DNA from: Thamnaconus septentrionalis
Lineage: Eukaryota > Chordata > Actinopteri > Tetraodontiformes > Monacanthidae
Length of the DNA: 64,000 nt
Direction of reading: 5' to 3'
Assembly (NCBI GenBank): GCA_009823395.1
Contig: CM020502.1
Span: forward strand, 3,725,001 to 3,789,000
Below the pieces are notes generated by a model. That model ran no database searches and was not told the origin of the DNA. It worked only from the letters and a program-made list of their open reading frames with translations. Position numbers and translations under genes: made by a program. Shown one piece after another: positions 1 through 13,940 of the stretch. How positions within the stretch are numbered: position 1 is the first letter of the stretch; each line of letters opens with the position of its first letter.

Positions 1-252
1 GAGACATTAAGTTATTTGAGGGAGCTGGAAAAATAGCGGCCGAGGGTTGGGATGCTCAGAGGGAGAATTGGCCGGGGAGTAAGAACCTCCTCAGAGCGGA
101 TGTGTCCCGTCTTCTGTTGGTTCCACTCATTTCACCCTCGAATGTGTGCAGAATTGCTACCTAATACTGCCAAAGATGGTGAAACTGCCTGACTTTGGCC
201 CATATTCGCAACCTTTTTCCATAAGAAGGGTTCTCTATCGACGCAACCCTTT

Positions 253-844
253 TTAGGTCACCCCGTTCTCCTTCTTCTTCACCCCCTTGGGAACATAGGG
301 CGATTGGGCTAAACTGCCACAGATGGAGTTGGTCTGGTAGTCCTCTACCCTTAACCTAAAGTCCTCCAGGCAGTGGATTACGGACTCATGCCACATGAGA
401 CCGGACAAGTTATGGGTCGCATACACCTGGCCCGGAACATCAAGACCGACCAATTACTGTTACCATCTAAGAGGAAATCAAGATTTCCAATTACTGGCAA
501 CACCCATGAAGATCACTCATTAAGTGCCCTTCATGGGCGCTTTGGCAGGTTGAGGTGGATCCGGGACGCCTTTTTGGCGAAAGCGGACTCATTTCTCCCA
601 CTGGTATGTTTGACTTGACTTCATGCGGTTGCATGTACATAAAGCTGTTCTCGAGCAGCGGAGGGTCCATAGAGTGAGCTAAAGGAGTGCTAAATAGGGA
701 GTGTTCACTGCTGTTGGCTACATAAATGATAATCAGTTGGCTGGGGTCCCAGTAGGGGTCTGCTCGAGGTTTCTTCCCACTTGGCCGCTGTCGCCTTGAG
801 CTGGCGCTGGATGGATCAGTTGGTTTTCTCCTCTGGTTGTGCAA
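253..844 (-). pseudogene. Unidentified broken coding-like region
   Basis: Two open stretches lie in tandem on the minus strand, 844-491 (117 codons, opening with TTG) and 453-253 (66 codons, opening with TTG). Their composition looks protein-like rather than low-complexity: the first includes PYWDPSQLIIIYVANSSEH and the second HNLSGLMWHESVIHCLEDF. Neither has an ATG start, and stops separate them. No splice pattern is obvious. I do not recognise the family. It may be a decayed processed pseudogene, a transposon ORF remnant or chance. An (ATTG)n tract borders it at 896-925. Confidence 0.25.
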
Positions 845-895
845 AGTGGTTCAAGGTGCCTTTGGATGTGGCTTTGTTCTTTGGGAAGAGAAGTT

Positions 896-925
896 CATTG
901 ATTGATTGATTGATTGATTGATTGA
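896..925. repeat. (ATTG)n microsatellite
   Basis: Seven uninterrupted ATTG units. Such tetramers often form the 3' tail of non-LTR retroposons, but I cannot identify an attached element. Confidence 0.9.
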
Positions 926-3900
926 TAAAAAGTTTCAGAGGTTTTTATGGCCAATCCGCTACAACAATGTCCTTTCCTGGCTCTATTGGAATCTGATTAG
1001 TTTCTATTTTCTTAGATGGCCGGATGACCGCTGATAAAGTTGTGTCACATCCAATCCATGTTTGAAAAACAGGAACAGGAACAATCGCGACACTTAAATC
1101 TTACAATATTTTCAGTTAAAAACAAGGGGAGACCCCTACACCTCCTTGTCTCTGCTACCCTTTCCCCCAAATTTGCTCAATAAATAAATGAGCAGTTGAT
1201 GCCATGGCCGCTTCTTGTAGTTTGACATCTTCTCTGTCTGTTCTCCGAAGATTAAAGGCCAAATTTGGACAAAAGTAATTGTGAGCACTTTATCTGCCCC
1301 GGCAAGTCGCGCATTATTCAAAAACCCATCTACATAAAATCTGCTGAACTATCCTTCTGGCAGACGTGGAAAATTCACGTTGTTTTGCGCTCTCCCTTCG
1401 CCGTGCTCCTCCCTCATTATTCTCGCTCCGTGCTCTTTATCTTCCCGTATAATCCCCACTGAAATGGTACATCCTCTTTTTAAGCAGGGTAACGACGTGA
1501 TGTGTGGCCATGTTGCTCCGAGTCTGCCTGGCATTAATCCTGCTGCTGGTGGAGCCTGTTTTCCTTTGAGGAAAAAAGCTTTTGCGCCCCCCCCCCCCTC
1601 CACCCCGCCTTTTCGTTTTAGCCACACACAGGTGTCTGAAGTGCCCGAAGATCCCCGCGCTGTTGGGCGCCTGTTGGGTTGCCTGTTTGGCTGCGTTCTC
1701 TTGCTCAATGCAGTACAAGCTCTGGATGTGTATGCTGAAATCCTTTGTCTTTTGTCAGGTTGTGTTGTGCAGCTGGCGGTGACCATCCCCCCGGCCTCCT
1801 TCCCCCAATGCCCACCACACCCCACGTTCACACCCCTCGTAGGCGTGCTGTTGTTTGAATGCGGTTATTCTTAGAACATTAATGAAACGAGTTAGGGTGT
1901 AAAATGGCTTCCACGGGAGGTCAGACGCTGATCATTTGTCATCGGGACGAAGTGAGCGAGCTCCGAAGACGGAAATAGCTCTGTTTGGAGTGCCAAGTCA
2001 CCTCAAGCCAATGTACTGGAACCACAGGTGCCACTTTTATTTATTTATTTATTTTTTTTGGAGACCAGATTGTGGAGGTGGGCTCTTCATTACTTTCAGA
2101 GTTCCCTTCATCTTTTTTTTCTGCCATGACGTGGCCCCAAGGCATCGTCTGCCACACACAAAGACATAAATATTCCCACCGTCGGAACACGTTTCTCCCA
2201 AACGTCAAACAGTGCCTGTAAGCGTTGAACAAAGTGTATAGAAAGTCCTTTCAGTCCCCAGAGGCACCAAGGAAGCCTTGGAGGGGGTAAAAATACTTTT
2301 TTTTCATCTTTCGACAGGTATATCGTATGCCGCTTTTCTCACGTCTTCAAGGGAAAGACGTTTCAAGTTAAGTTGCCTCAGGAAGGAGTTGGATGTGTTG
2401 AGAGCTTAACCTTTCAAAAGACACAACCAGGGGACTCAGCTAAGCCAACCAGGCACAACCTAGTGAGCGTGAGAATGAAGAAAACCTTTCAACGAGAGCA
2501 AGATTTCTTCGAAATTTTGCCGGCGTGCTTATTCTCCCGGTTGCTGCTGATGACTGCAGATGGGAATAAAAATAACCACATAGAGCACAATGCGCACTAC
2601 CAAATGTGAACAAAAGTAATTGCGGCAAGGTTTAATGGAGTCGAGCAGCTCGGAACTGCTCTCAGCGGGGCAGAGCGGGATGTTAGCTCCGTGCACTCCA
2701 CGCCCTTTATTGATTTCCTTTAACACAATGTACCTGCATCATGCCACTTGCACGACTTACTGTTCATTTTCTCTGTTTGTGAAGGTGGAAATGCTTCTCC
2801 ATAAAAAAAAAAAGCAAACAAAACTAAAAACAAACCCATAATACTCGCGACAAGCGACAAGAGCATAGCGCTGCTGATGAGAGCACATGACTCGGAATTG
2901 AAACATATATCAGCCAATGGCTCAGTTTGCCCCAAGTTGTGGTCTATTCCCAGACTGGTTAGGATTCAACCCATTTTAGGGCAACACAACAGTGGCAGTC
3001 TTCTCCGATGTGTTTTTTTTTTTTATCTTTTCTTTTAACAACAGAGACGTCTTGGAGCCAATCGAGGAGCCTCCTGTCCGTGCGACAGCAGTCCCTCAAT
3101 CTCCCTCAGGCGGTTGCTTTAAAGAGGTGACGGTGATGGAGGGAGAGTCGGCGAGGGAAGGGGCGGGGGCGGACGATGCGAGAGGTGTTTTTCACCTCAG
3201 GTGCAGTGAAGTGTGGCGTCCACTCTGCGCTAACATATAGCCTCATTGGTCACAGTTTACTCTTAAAGAAAGGCCATCGGCCACCGGTCATACATCTTGT
3301 TGCGAGCAGGGGCAGAATGTGTTTCTTTTGGCACGCTACAAATAGGAACTATTTATTTACTGTCCCAGCCCTCAGGCTACTCTTATTGCTGGGACTTCTT
3401 CTTGCACTGTGCAGCCGCATTCAAATACAGATTCTTTGTTTGCACAGAGGTACGGCCATTCTTTTTAAGACCTGAATCGCAGGTTAGCTCAGATGTGGTT
3501 CTGCTTCCCATTCAGTTCTTTTGCTGCTACATGCGTCGGTTACGGAATTCAACACGCAGGGCTTCCTGTAAAAACTAACAAGACAATAAATGTGTGTCTC
3601 TGTTACCACTTACCAATTCGCACTTTTCAAAACTGCAGCATATAATGCCACTATACTAAAGGACCACTTTCGATCATATTGTTACCATGACCTCTCGCAA
3701 TTGAAATAGATGCCACCGACGCTACTGTATGTGCGTTTTTATTGACATTTTGTCAATCTGACTGAATTGTTTCAGATTGAGAGATCAGATTGCTACGTTT
3801 ACATGAACACGGAATAAAGTGATCAGATTTATTTGTGGGTTCTCCGAAAGCCGTGCACTGTGTTGCTGGCACGTATATATACCTGGTACCTGGAAGTCGG

Positions 3901-4069
3901 TCAGAATTTAAGATAGTAGGGTTGTTAGCTAGGCTAACCAAACGTGTTCCGTTTCTTTTGCATTTCTTTTGGAACTGCAAAACATTAGAGACGTCCTCCT
4001 TTCATTCGATTGTTAGAATCAAGATTCCAATCGGATCGGGCCGATTTTGTCAGCGCGCAGCGTTTACAT

Positions 4070-4113
4070 CAGTGGTCCCCAACCACCGGGCCGCGGACCG
4101 GTGCCGGTCCAAT
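4070..4113 (+). mobile_element. hAT-type terminal fragment
   Basis: The segment starts CAGTGGTCCCCAACCACC and continues GGGCCGCGGACCGGTGCCGG, the well-known left end of a vertebrate hAT family. No matching inverted right end was found in the next few hundred bases, so this is a truncated or decayed copy. Confidence 0.65.
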
Positions 4114-5227
4114 CGGCCGTTTCATTCAGTATCTGTATTACAAAGAGTAATAGCTTAATCTTACTTAAACTTTTATTATTTGTATTTATTTTAAAATGTA
4201 GTTCAGTGCAGCTTATTGTGAATCCAGTGGTGGGCCGGTGGTGGTACAGCAGAATGACTGTATTGGTCCTCAGGCTACTATTGGTTTAATATAACAGTTC
4301 CTGTGTAGGCTCATGGCACAGTGCAGTAATTGACAATCACTGTCAGCATCAAAAGCAGATAAGGAATCAAAAGAACCAAATGCGTTTAAATTACAGTGAA
4401 GCATTTGTGCCTTGTGCCTGTCGTCAGTCCTGCTGCAGCAACAGAACTCACCAGTAAAAATTAAGATTTTCATGAACTGATTCACTCAGAATTGCCAAGA
4501 GTACATATATATGTGCTATATGGTTAAATTGTATTGATGGGTATAAAGAATATTTTCAATCGTGGTAGTTTAGCAAAACAAAAAGCATTGGAACTAAACA
4601 CAACATAGGTGTTCCGCTATTTCAGTTTCATTTAGTGGCCTTCACTAACACCAAGACTTTCTCAAATAACCAGGATGAAGTAATAAAAGTTCATTTTCTC
4701 TCAGCTTCCTCTGAAGGTTTTGCCCAGATGCTGACAGATCAGTTTGTAAAATCCATGAAACTTTCGTCCACATCCCTCGCTCCCTGCAGCTCTTCCATGG
4801 ACACACTCACGTAACTTTGTCCACCCCGACCCACAAACTCGCCGACCTTCAATGAGCGGAAGAATTTAGAAATCACAAACCGACAGAGGAGTCGCGGGAG
4901 GGAGACGGATGTCGATATGTTTTCTTGGCAGATCCAGTGCCTGATTTAGAAGTTAGGGAGTGGAAGCAGGGGAAACAAGTGCTTTCATTACAGAAGGTGA
5001 TACCCTGAGCCACTGGGGGTGTGTCAGTTGGCGGGCGTTAGGAGGAGGAGGGAGATTAAACAGGGACATTCAAAGGTAAAAAACAGGAAACAGCAGCAGT
5101 TTACCGTGTATCCAAGTACTTTTACAATTCTGTTTTCGAATCCCTCCTCGCTGTCTACTTCTTTGTCTTTAACTCCCGGTACTCATTCTTCCGTCTGCTC
5201 ATTCATAAAGCAACATACGGCCCCACA

Positions 5228-5252
5228 CACAAACAGACAGACAGACAGACAA
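5228..5252. repeat. (ACAG)n short tandem repeat
   Basis: About six ACAG units, slightly interrupted, within a CA-rich stretch. Confidence 0.8.
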
Positions 5253-6204
5253 ACGCACAAAACAGACTGACGCACACGCGCGCGCCCTCACCCTCCATCT
5301 CCGCTTGATCTGCTATCATATCCCAGGACACTGTACAGCTTCCCTCCCTCTGGCAATTCATTTCATCTTAACGCAACATCAATCTGTGGCGCTGCCCTCG
5401 CGCTCCTCCACATCAATCCATCGCCGCGCCGCTTACCACAGTCACCTTCAGGGAAAACAAACGATGTTTGTATCCATCCCACCTCGCCGCTCAGATCACC
5501 TTCGCCGCGTTGCGCCCGCGGATGCCGACGCACGGCACGGCACCACTGGATTGCTCACGCTCAGCGGCAATGTGTAGACAAGTGCAATATATCTGTCATT
5601 CCGAGGCGTTTGCAAGCTAACCCTTACTTCTTTTCTTTTCTTTTTTAATGATCGTGACGGCAGCAACCAGACAACTTGAAATGGGATGTTGTGAGATGCA
5701 AAGTATTCAACATGTGGTGGCTATTGAAGAGTCTGGGATAGGAAATAATTCAGTTAACATGCCTAAACCGAAAGGTGGTGATGGAAAAAAAAACTTTGTT
5801 CAAAGAGGCTAGTAGACGTCATGTGTTTAGCACAACACCTTGTGTAGAACATAGCAAAACACTCATCATCCTGCTTTTACCGGTGATGCTTGTTTTTCAT
5901 TCTTCAGTGAGAACAATATGGATATCATTAAAACTGCAATAACCAGCTTCCATTGGTCCAGAGGATATCTCAGTGCCATTTTGAAATCATGACACTGGCT
6001 GCATTTTTTTTCAAAATTTCATCTTCCCTTTAAGCTTTCAACAAATTCAATGTAACTAAATCGGCATCAAAATGTTATTGCTGGAGGTGAGCTGTGTTGG
6101 TTGGATACGGGAGAATGAACAGGATTTTGTTACAAAGAAAAGCCCACATACTTGCATTCATTCATTCCAGTGCTTTGATTCTTCCTGCATACGCAGCAAC
6201 ATAA

Positions 6205-6606
6205 ATATACATACCATTCATTCATTCATTCATTCATCTTCTATACCCGCTTATTCCAATTCAGGGTCACGGGGGTCTGCTGGAGCCTATCCCAGCTGTC
6301 TTAGGGCGAAGGCAGGGTGACACCCTGGACAAGTCGCCAGTTCATCGCAGGGCCACATAGAGACAAACAACCATTCACACTCACATGCACACCTACGGAC
6401 AATTTAGAAATTGACCTCACATGCATGTTTTTGGAGTGTGGGAGGAAGCCGGAGAACCCGGAGAGAACCCACGCAGACACGGGGAGAACATGCAAACTCC
6501 ACACAGAAAGGTCACAGGCCCGGGCCCCGGAATCGAACCCACGACCTTCTTGCTGTGAGGCGGCAGCGCTAACCACTGCGCCACCGTGTCGCCCATATAC
6601 ATACCA
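6205..6606 (-). mobile_element. Full-length tRNA-headed SINE with 12-bp TSD
   Basis: The element is 6217-6594. The duplication ATATACATACCA is at 6205-6216 and 6595-6606. Read on the minus strand it opens GGGCGACACGGTGGCGCAG, with a pol III A box (TGGCGCAGTGG) and B box (GGTTCGATTCC). It continues through the conserved GGAGTTTGCATGTTCTCC region and ends in an L2-like tail with (ATGA)n. Intact boxes and exact TSD suggest fairly recent LINE-driven insertion. The open frames across it on both strands are chance translations. Confidence 0.9.
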
Positions 6607-9600
6607 ATATACAACAAACATGCCAAATGCCTTAGTTTTTCTAACTATAATTAAAGCTGTAATTGGATGCGCTGCGGTGAACTCAAAGAAAACACACACT
6701 TTAAGTCCTGATTAAAAATGTGGACACCGCTGCTAAACAGTGACACGCACGGCCAAGTTCGTCTTTTGTGCATGTAAACGCCAAATCTAGAAAGTGATCC
6801 ATACCCTGGAAAAAAACTCCTAACCAGGACGTGCACAGTTGAGTGAGACGTGTGCAGCGATCAGATTACTGTTCTGTCTTGTTTTAAAATGAATGCCACC
6901 ATCAGAAAAATGACAGTCAATTGAAAAAAAGTGAAGAAATCTTTGCAGATCATCTGCCTCGTCTGCCTGGAACTGATCTATAATTAGACTGACGGGTAAA
7001 AAGTCAGCGAGCAAAATCAAAGCACTCTCGGAATAGACTTCAGAGCGGAGCGTGATGTTTTGTTTTTTTTATTTATAGACGCAGGTTGGACAGCAAGGAT
7101 GTGAGCGCGTGGCGGCTCTGCCGGTAGGTTGAGTTGGTCACCGCTGCGCTCGATGCAGGTGGGAGCGCTCGGCCCTTCCGTGCGCGCGGCTTCCCATGTG
7201 ACGGCTCCCCCTCAACCCCTGCAGGCGAATTGGCTCTAACTCGATCTGAAACAGCGGGCAGGCTCACCCATAATGCCAGGCGTGGATGTCTATCCGCTGG
7301 CGACGGCGGCGGCGACTCTCCTGTGCTTCACTAAAAACAACTCGCACACTCTGGGAAACACAGTGTAGTTGCGTGTGTGCGTGTGTGCGCTTGGGGGTGA
7401 TTGCGATGTTGGGGTTGAGCGAACGCGGCGATTGGGCGACAAAGTCACGTTCCAGAGGAGTCGATGCAGAGCATTTTGCTCGGTCTTATCCAGATTGGCT
7501 TGATTTCAAACGTTATTACAGAAGATTAATGCTAGGAATAATAAATCCATTACGGTAAGTGCCGTAGCCTGGGAGCTGTACCGCAGTGCTGATTGGTTGA
7601 ATTTAGTCGCTGCTATTATCGACACAAGACTTTGGCTGGAAGCAGGCATGGACATGTTCACCTTTCTTGATAAATACGGTTCCAAGACCAATTTAATTGG
7701 GCCAAGGACCAATTAAGGCATCAGCTGTGGTGGTAAATTTGATTTAGTCCATCATAATGGACAAAAGTGTAATTTTTGATTCACTGTAATACCACACCAA
7801 CTCACGCAGGGATAACTACCACCAGCTTTATTACCAATGTTAATAAAGCTGCTTTACCTTTTACATTTACATTACAAACGCAGAAAAACTGTATTTTCAG
7901 TAGTCATGAGGGTTGAGTTAAGACAACTGGACCAGTTTGTGGCATCTTGAAATACTTCTTCACTTCTGAAAGAAATGGATGGAGAGCCCCGACCTCAGGT
8001 TGTCATGGGGCTGTCAGAAAAACGACCTACATGGGTTTCATAGGATGATAGGATGGGTGAACTTTTTAGGACCACCCAATTTTCTTGCCTCCTATTGATG
8101 ATTCTATGATGAAGCCTTTCAGATGAGAGGCAAAACATTTAGATACCAAAAAAAACCAAAAAAACAGTCCATTTGCCTTAGCATAATCTTAAAGACTACG
8201 AAGACCTGAGTGAATGACAGCCCTCACAGATATATCATAGCTTGTGTCTACATTGTTTTCCCACGTTGCTTCAATTGAGGCCCGAAGGTGTTTTAAAAGT
8301 TTCCAAAAGATCAATACAACAACAACCTTAATATCAGTTGTGGTACAGGCTGTATCGCAGAAGCGTGAGCACAGATTCCAATCTGTGCTTAGTTTGTCAC
8401 TATTGTCTGCACATCTCATTAAAAAAAAATAATGGAAAAAAACCTGATAATAAAACTTGGATTTTGCCGCAAACACAGACCATTATGTTTGAACCTGCAC
8501 CAATTAGAGGAAGCTAATCCTATGTAATGATGTAACGTTAGACTGTGCAAAGACCTAGAAGTGCTCCTTTGTTCCTGTGCGCCCAAACCAAAGCTGCGGC
8601 CTCTTCTGTTTATCTTTCTTTAATGAAATTCGGAGTGGCTGCAGCCCCGCCTGTCTCCTCTCCACACGGTCCTCGCAACTGTCCCTGGAACTTTTGCGCG
8701 GTAGTAATGGGAGCTCCTTCATGAATCATTGAGTGCATTTTTCTACAATGGAGCGCGATTTGACTAAATGGATGCGGACGATGAGAGCTTGTCCCCATTG
8801 CAGCTGTATTATTTAGCAGGGATCGGCCACCGCGTGGCGGACGGCCAGGGCGGTGGCGTGCGAGCTGCGGCGGGCGGCCACCTTCATTATCGTCACTTGC
8901 CGTCTCCGCCTTTCCCCTCCTTCATCATTTCTCTTATCTTGTTTTTCCTGCGCCCCTCCATCGCTCATGCCTCTCTGTCAGCGTCACCAGTCATCCTGCG
9001 TGCGCCGTCTCCTTATCTCCATCTCCGCCTCCCAGAGGGTTTCCATCTAATCAGTCCTCTGACAGAAATGTAATTATTGGACTAATGGTATATTTAATTC
9101 CGCAGAGCTTTTTGAGCTAACTGCCGCGATACTAGGGCATAATAAATTGAATAATTCTAAAATAAATTTTGAGTACGAGTGCAAGAACGAGTCAAGCAGT
9201 GTGGGAGTCTCCGCCACTGCTATTATGTGTTTGGCAGCAAAGCTCACAAGGAGCTTGGTGGTGCCGAATACAGATCAGTGGGCGGGGTTTAATTAAGATG
9301 CACACACTCACCCAATGGCATTACATGGCAGATCAACAAAATCAAAGTGCAAGGCTACAGCTAAAGTCACGTTGAGGATGCAAAGTGTTTGTTTTAGCTA
9401 AGCTTGAATGGGAATTGTGACATCTAGCATTTAAACCTCACAGTATATGTGGCCTCATTGTGTGTCTGTTTCACATGTGGGAAGCATGACTCTTAAATCA
9501 GCACCTGGGCATTTCATAAGCAGCCTATCCTGAATGTATCTGACTGCAGGGATGTAAAGAACGCAAGAAGAATCCGTTCATACAGTGAACCTCTCAGGTT

Positions 9601-11445
9601 TACTCAACAGCAATTTGGGCTAGTTTTCATTTTATCATTTGAAATGCTTTTCAGAAGACTCCCCAAAATGTTGTTACTGTCTCTAGCAAAAAAATATTGC
9701 AGCCTGACCATTGATTGATCAATATTCCGGCTATTGTTCCTGCCAGGTTACAATTAGGGTCAATCCTGTGGAAGACTTAAATATGCTTAAAGACATTAAA
9801 TGTTTTTGTTGTTGTTTTAAATAAACTGCACCCAAACAAAATAGGAGAAACATGGTAATTTCAGGACCAGTGAAAAATGGAGCTTTGAATTGACTGAACA
9901 AGAGAAAATTGTTAACAGGAATTCTGCTGCGATGGTCCTAGATTCCAATAATCAAAGGCTAAACGTGGATAGCAGAGATGTAGCTCTTCATGAGTTCACT
10001 ACAGCCCTGTTTCATCAAATTCTACTGTGTATAAACTCTGAAAGTTCCAGTTACTTTTGGCAAGTGTGGACGCGCAATCGGACTGACGATCGTAGAAGCA
10101 AACTCTGGTCCACCTAAAAAACCCAAGTGAAACTAATGCAGGAAGCCGTAACAATTGCATCACTAGCAGGTTTCCCTGCGTCAGCCAGTAGTTGAACGGG
10201 GTTTCTTTCACTGTTCGTCTCGTCCCGAGTCGTTCTTGACGCAGCGCCACCACAGGCGAGGAGGGAAGTGTCGTTCAAAAGATTCTGTTTGTGCAAACGT
10301 GGACCGGCTGAATGTTCGACTCCATTCAAAGCGGGTCCTGAATTGTACCGACGCTTTCGAACTGTCACGTGCGAAAACGATCCCTCAAAAAAAGAAACCA
10401 GGAGGTAATAAATAAACATCCTGGGAAAGGAAGTGCCGGCGGTTTGTTCCGCTCTGTGAAATTGGAAATGAAGACCAAAACCCCTAGTACCTCCTCATTG
10501 AAGTGCCAGAACGCTTCAATGTGACACACCGCTACCTGAACGATCAGTCGGGACCAGAATACGCATCTCAAATGAATAATTCAGCGGGAGAGCCACAAAT
10601 AGATTTAACTGTAGTGGCAGCAGACGTGACGCTTTGATCTCTCCTCAACAATAAAAGGCGGCAAACACCTCCCGGCTGTTGCATCAGACATCCAACAATG
10701 TTGAAGATTAGCGGACGCTGTCGAGCGGAGGTCATTCCGCCACAATGTGCCGGTTTCAGCTGACAGGCGCCGCCATCACTGCGTATCTATGCAACTTGGA
10801 ATTTTATATTTTTTTTGACCTACACGAGGCACCCGTTGACTGGCACATGACACACCTTCAAATGATCGCGCAGGGATGGAAGACACCAACGACAGATAAA
10901 TAATTCATCTCAGGGCCAATTATTTTGTACACAGCTCCCGTTGGGCGATGGCTGAACTGAACGCTGCATTTCCCCCTTGATGCAGGAAACGAGGCCGCGT
11001 CTGATTGGAAAGGTGGTGTTTCACATTTAGCCGCGGGGCGCTCATCAGTCACGAGGCTCAGAGCCCAGACCGGCAAAGAGCTCATACAAAAAAAAAGAAG
11101 ACGAAGTGGAGAAATACTGCTCTGACCTTCCTTAGCATTAGCATTCAGGTTTCTGGGCTTCCTGTCTGCCTCTGCCAGACCATGTTTCACGTCCCTAGAG
11201 CTGGACAAGGTGAGAGGCTCGTCTGTCTACGTTATACATAAATTACAGAAATGCATTCATTGTCAGGGGTTGTCAACCCCTGGGAGGCTTCGCCACAGAA
11301 AGAGGTCCTCTCTAACTGGCAGGGGAATCAACTTCAACATTTTAAGAGCCGTGAACGGTGATGGTAGGCAGTCTAAGCCTAGATGGCGCCATTCATAGAA
11401 GTGAAGTCGTCGTAGGAGATATGCGCAGATCATTTTTGCTTTTTA

Positions 11446-11481
11446 CTAGAGTAAAGGAGTTGAATCAGTACTTTTCCCAGA
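11446..11481 (+). mobile_element. Short Tol2-like hAT terminal fragment
   Basis: AGTAAAGGAGTTGAATCAGT followed by ACTTTT matches the subterminal right part of the larger copies at 47549-48686 and 58878-59436. No second end is visible. Confidence 0.5.
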
Positions 11482-13736
11482 GGTGACATCATATGAAAAA
11501 GGGAAAAAAAAAAAAAATAAAAAAAAAAAAAAACAATAAAAACTAAAACAATTAGAGTTCCTCATTTTTAATGGAAGTTTGGATGAATGGATATTTGATG
11601 GATATTTCAATCTCACATTAGAAGACATTGTCACAGTGTGACAGATTAACCTTGTTCCTTCCATCGACATCACTCAAGCACTCCTGTCCTATCAAACAGC
11701 GCCTACGTCTTCGGGGTTCCCACGATTTGAAATCAGCCGCTGACGCTGGAACTCGAGTCAGTCGTTCATACTCCGCAGCCCGCCTTTCATTCTCTGCGAC
11801 CTTTGGCGGGTCAACAGTAAATCCCACGTGCACAGGATCAAATCTCGGGCTGACCCTCGGCGCACGGCACGCTTCTACGGTTGTCCCGTGGCGCCGGCAA
11901 TCTCAAGGTGCCCGAGGATGGAGGGGGTTGTGTTGGAGCCTGGCTCTGCTCTGCTCTGCAATCAGACTCGAGCAGGAGCCTCCCTGCTGTCCAGCTCGGG
12001 CCGGGGACACAGAAGAACACAGTGATAACACAGGTCCTGCTGGGAATGGTCTCACCGGACCCACTGGAAACGACTGTGTCAGTCAGCCGGCTCTGATAAA
12101 CACACCTCCGTTCTCATTAACGCGGAAGGCAGACTGGTTCCAGTTTGCTCAAAAGAGTCAAAGTGAATGGATGCAACAACAACAGCGTTTTGATTGTCAG
12201 TTATGTATTGGTTTTTGTTCATTTTGACGCTGCTCTCCAGTCTGATGGTACCGTAGAGCGGGGGCTGCCAGGGGGCAGCAGAGAAATTGGAGAATAATCA
12301 TTATTATTAAATATAATCTATAATAATATATCATATGGATGCCTGCCAGTAAATAAAAATATTCATGCCATCGTGTGTGTGACATTTGCGCCATTTATCA
12401 AGGTTTGCAAATGTGCTCCTCAAACGAGCCCAGGTTGTGCAACATGGACAACAGGTTTCTTGACAATGAGAGTGAAGGAACAAACACACAGCCCAGCTGT
12501 CAAAGACAGCATAAAAAAAAACAAGAATTATAGAATTAAAGTCAGAAACTATGAGGCAGCACACATTAAGTGAGGCTTTACAGCCATAGAGAAACATGGC
12601 CGTGATTATCAGCATGGTTAGTTTGGAGTATTCTTATTCTAAACAAATGAAACACTTATATAATAGCAGATAAAAGTAAGAAAAATGTATGTTTCTTTAC
12701 GTAGGTTGTGGCATTAGTTTGCAAAGGGGTTCCAGCCAGAGGCTGATGCCGTAAAGTACGCAAACCCAGCTGTCATCACATTACAGAGATGAGAGAATTT
12801 TATCGTCACAAAATGAAAAGAAATCTACCTACCTACCTTTGCAACTAAAATATATTAAGTACATGGCATTAACAAAATGAAAGAACTTGGTTACACTGGC
12901 TGCCAGATGGATGAGTCCAGACCCAGACCAAGACTTTAAATGAGTGAAAACGTAAACAAAAGCCCTAAATCCACGATGACGGAATCAAAGAGTGGTGTAT
13001 TTATAGCGGCCCGAGGATGAGAAGATGTTTGATCATCTAAAAGTTGACACGTTTTCCGCACTGGCAAAGCGAGTGGAACAACACGGGAGTTGTGGAAATT
13101 GAATTGCCAAGAAAGAGACAGGACACATTACTGTTCTATTCAACAAACACACCTGTTTATTGATAGGAGGTCTAACGCCACAAATAAGTCAAACAGACGA
13201 CAAAAACAATCTGATCTTGATTTGATTCACAGCCAATTTCTGTTTTTTTTCATTCTCTGGCAAACACAAAAAGCAGACTGAATGGAGCTGTGGACGTTCT
13301 CATTAGCTAGCCTAGCTGTGTAAACACCACCTGCCGCTCGGCCCGCTGAAACGCCTAACGAGCACAGAGTTTCAGGTGCGAGTCGCTGGTCCGACGCCTT
13401 TTGCGGAAGCGGCGTGATGTGAAAACGCATCAGCATTCCGCGCGGGGCCAACGGGTGCAGGCATTGTGGAGATCCGGCCTTGTCTTTTGTCACCGCGCTC
13501 CTCTGCCGCCACTTACACGTTCCTCATTGCCATAGCAACAGCCCCCCCACCACCACACACACACACATCTACCTCGTGTCTCTCAGTGAGAGCCGCGGCC
13601 CTGGAGCTGTTGAATGTCTGCTCGGGGAACCGGTGAAAAGAAGAAGCACAAATGACGTGCGGCGAGACGACGGTCACGACACGAGCGCAAGTATGACAAA
13701 TGGGGACAGAATGTTGCAAGTGGGAATCCAGGTGGC

Positions 13737-13940
13737 AAAAGCTTAATATACTGCCCATAAATACATTGATAAAAGTGTATTCTCGCAGTACAATAAGTCA
13801 TTTTGTTTTCCTGCCCATAGAACAGTATTTATATAGAAGAATACACATCAAGGGTCTTGCTCCCAGTTAGCTGCCATCTTGTTCACCACACTAGTGCTGT
13901 TTCTTCTTAAAAACGTCCAAATATTGCCCACTGAACCTTT
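13737..13940 (+). mobile_element. MITE family A, internally deleted copy
   Basis: It shares AGCTTAATATACTGCCCATA, the CAAGGGTCTTGCTCCCAGTT block and the terminal TTGCCCACTGAACCTTTA with the full copy at 57612-58113. The middle, from after the GCTGCCATCTTG block to GCTGTTTCTT, is missing. Confidence 0.75.

Noticed and set aside
1349..1874. 160-codon frames on both strands
   Set aside because: They cross poly-C and other low-complexity sequence. The peptides are not protein-like and no splice signals support them.
3760..4066. Possible MITE with ATCGGAT/CAGATT motifs
   Set aside because: The motifs suggest a fish DNA transposon, but boundaries and duplications could not be fixed.
6560..6594. 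tRNA gene
   Set aside because: The A and B boxes belong to a SINE head. There is no full cloverleaf and the element has TSDs and a LINE-like tail. The same applies to 15815-15850.
6301..6715. 132-codon frames on both strands
   Set aside because: They translate the SINE at 6217-6594. The same peptides appear from the copy at 15476-15850.
11628..12227. 199-codon frame, the longest non-kcnc2 + strand frame
   Set aside because: It begins with TTG, has no recognisable domain and lies in GC-rich sequence where long chance frames are expected. Kept out for lack of support.
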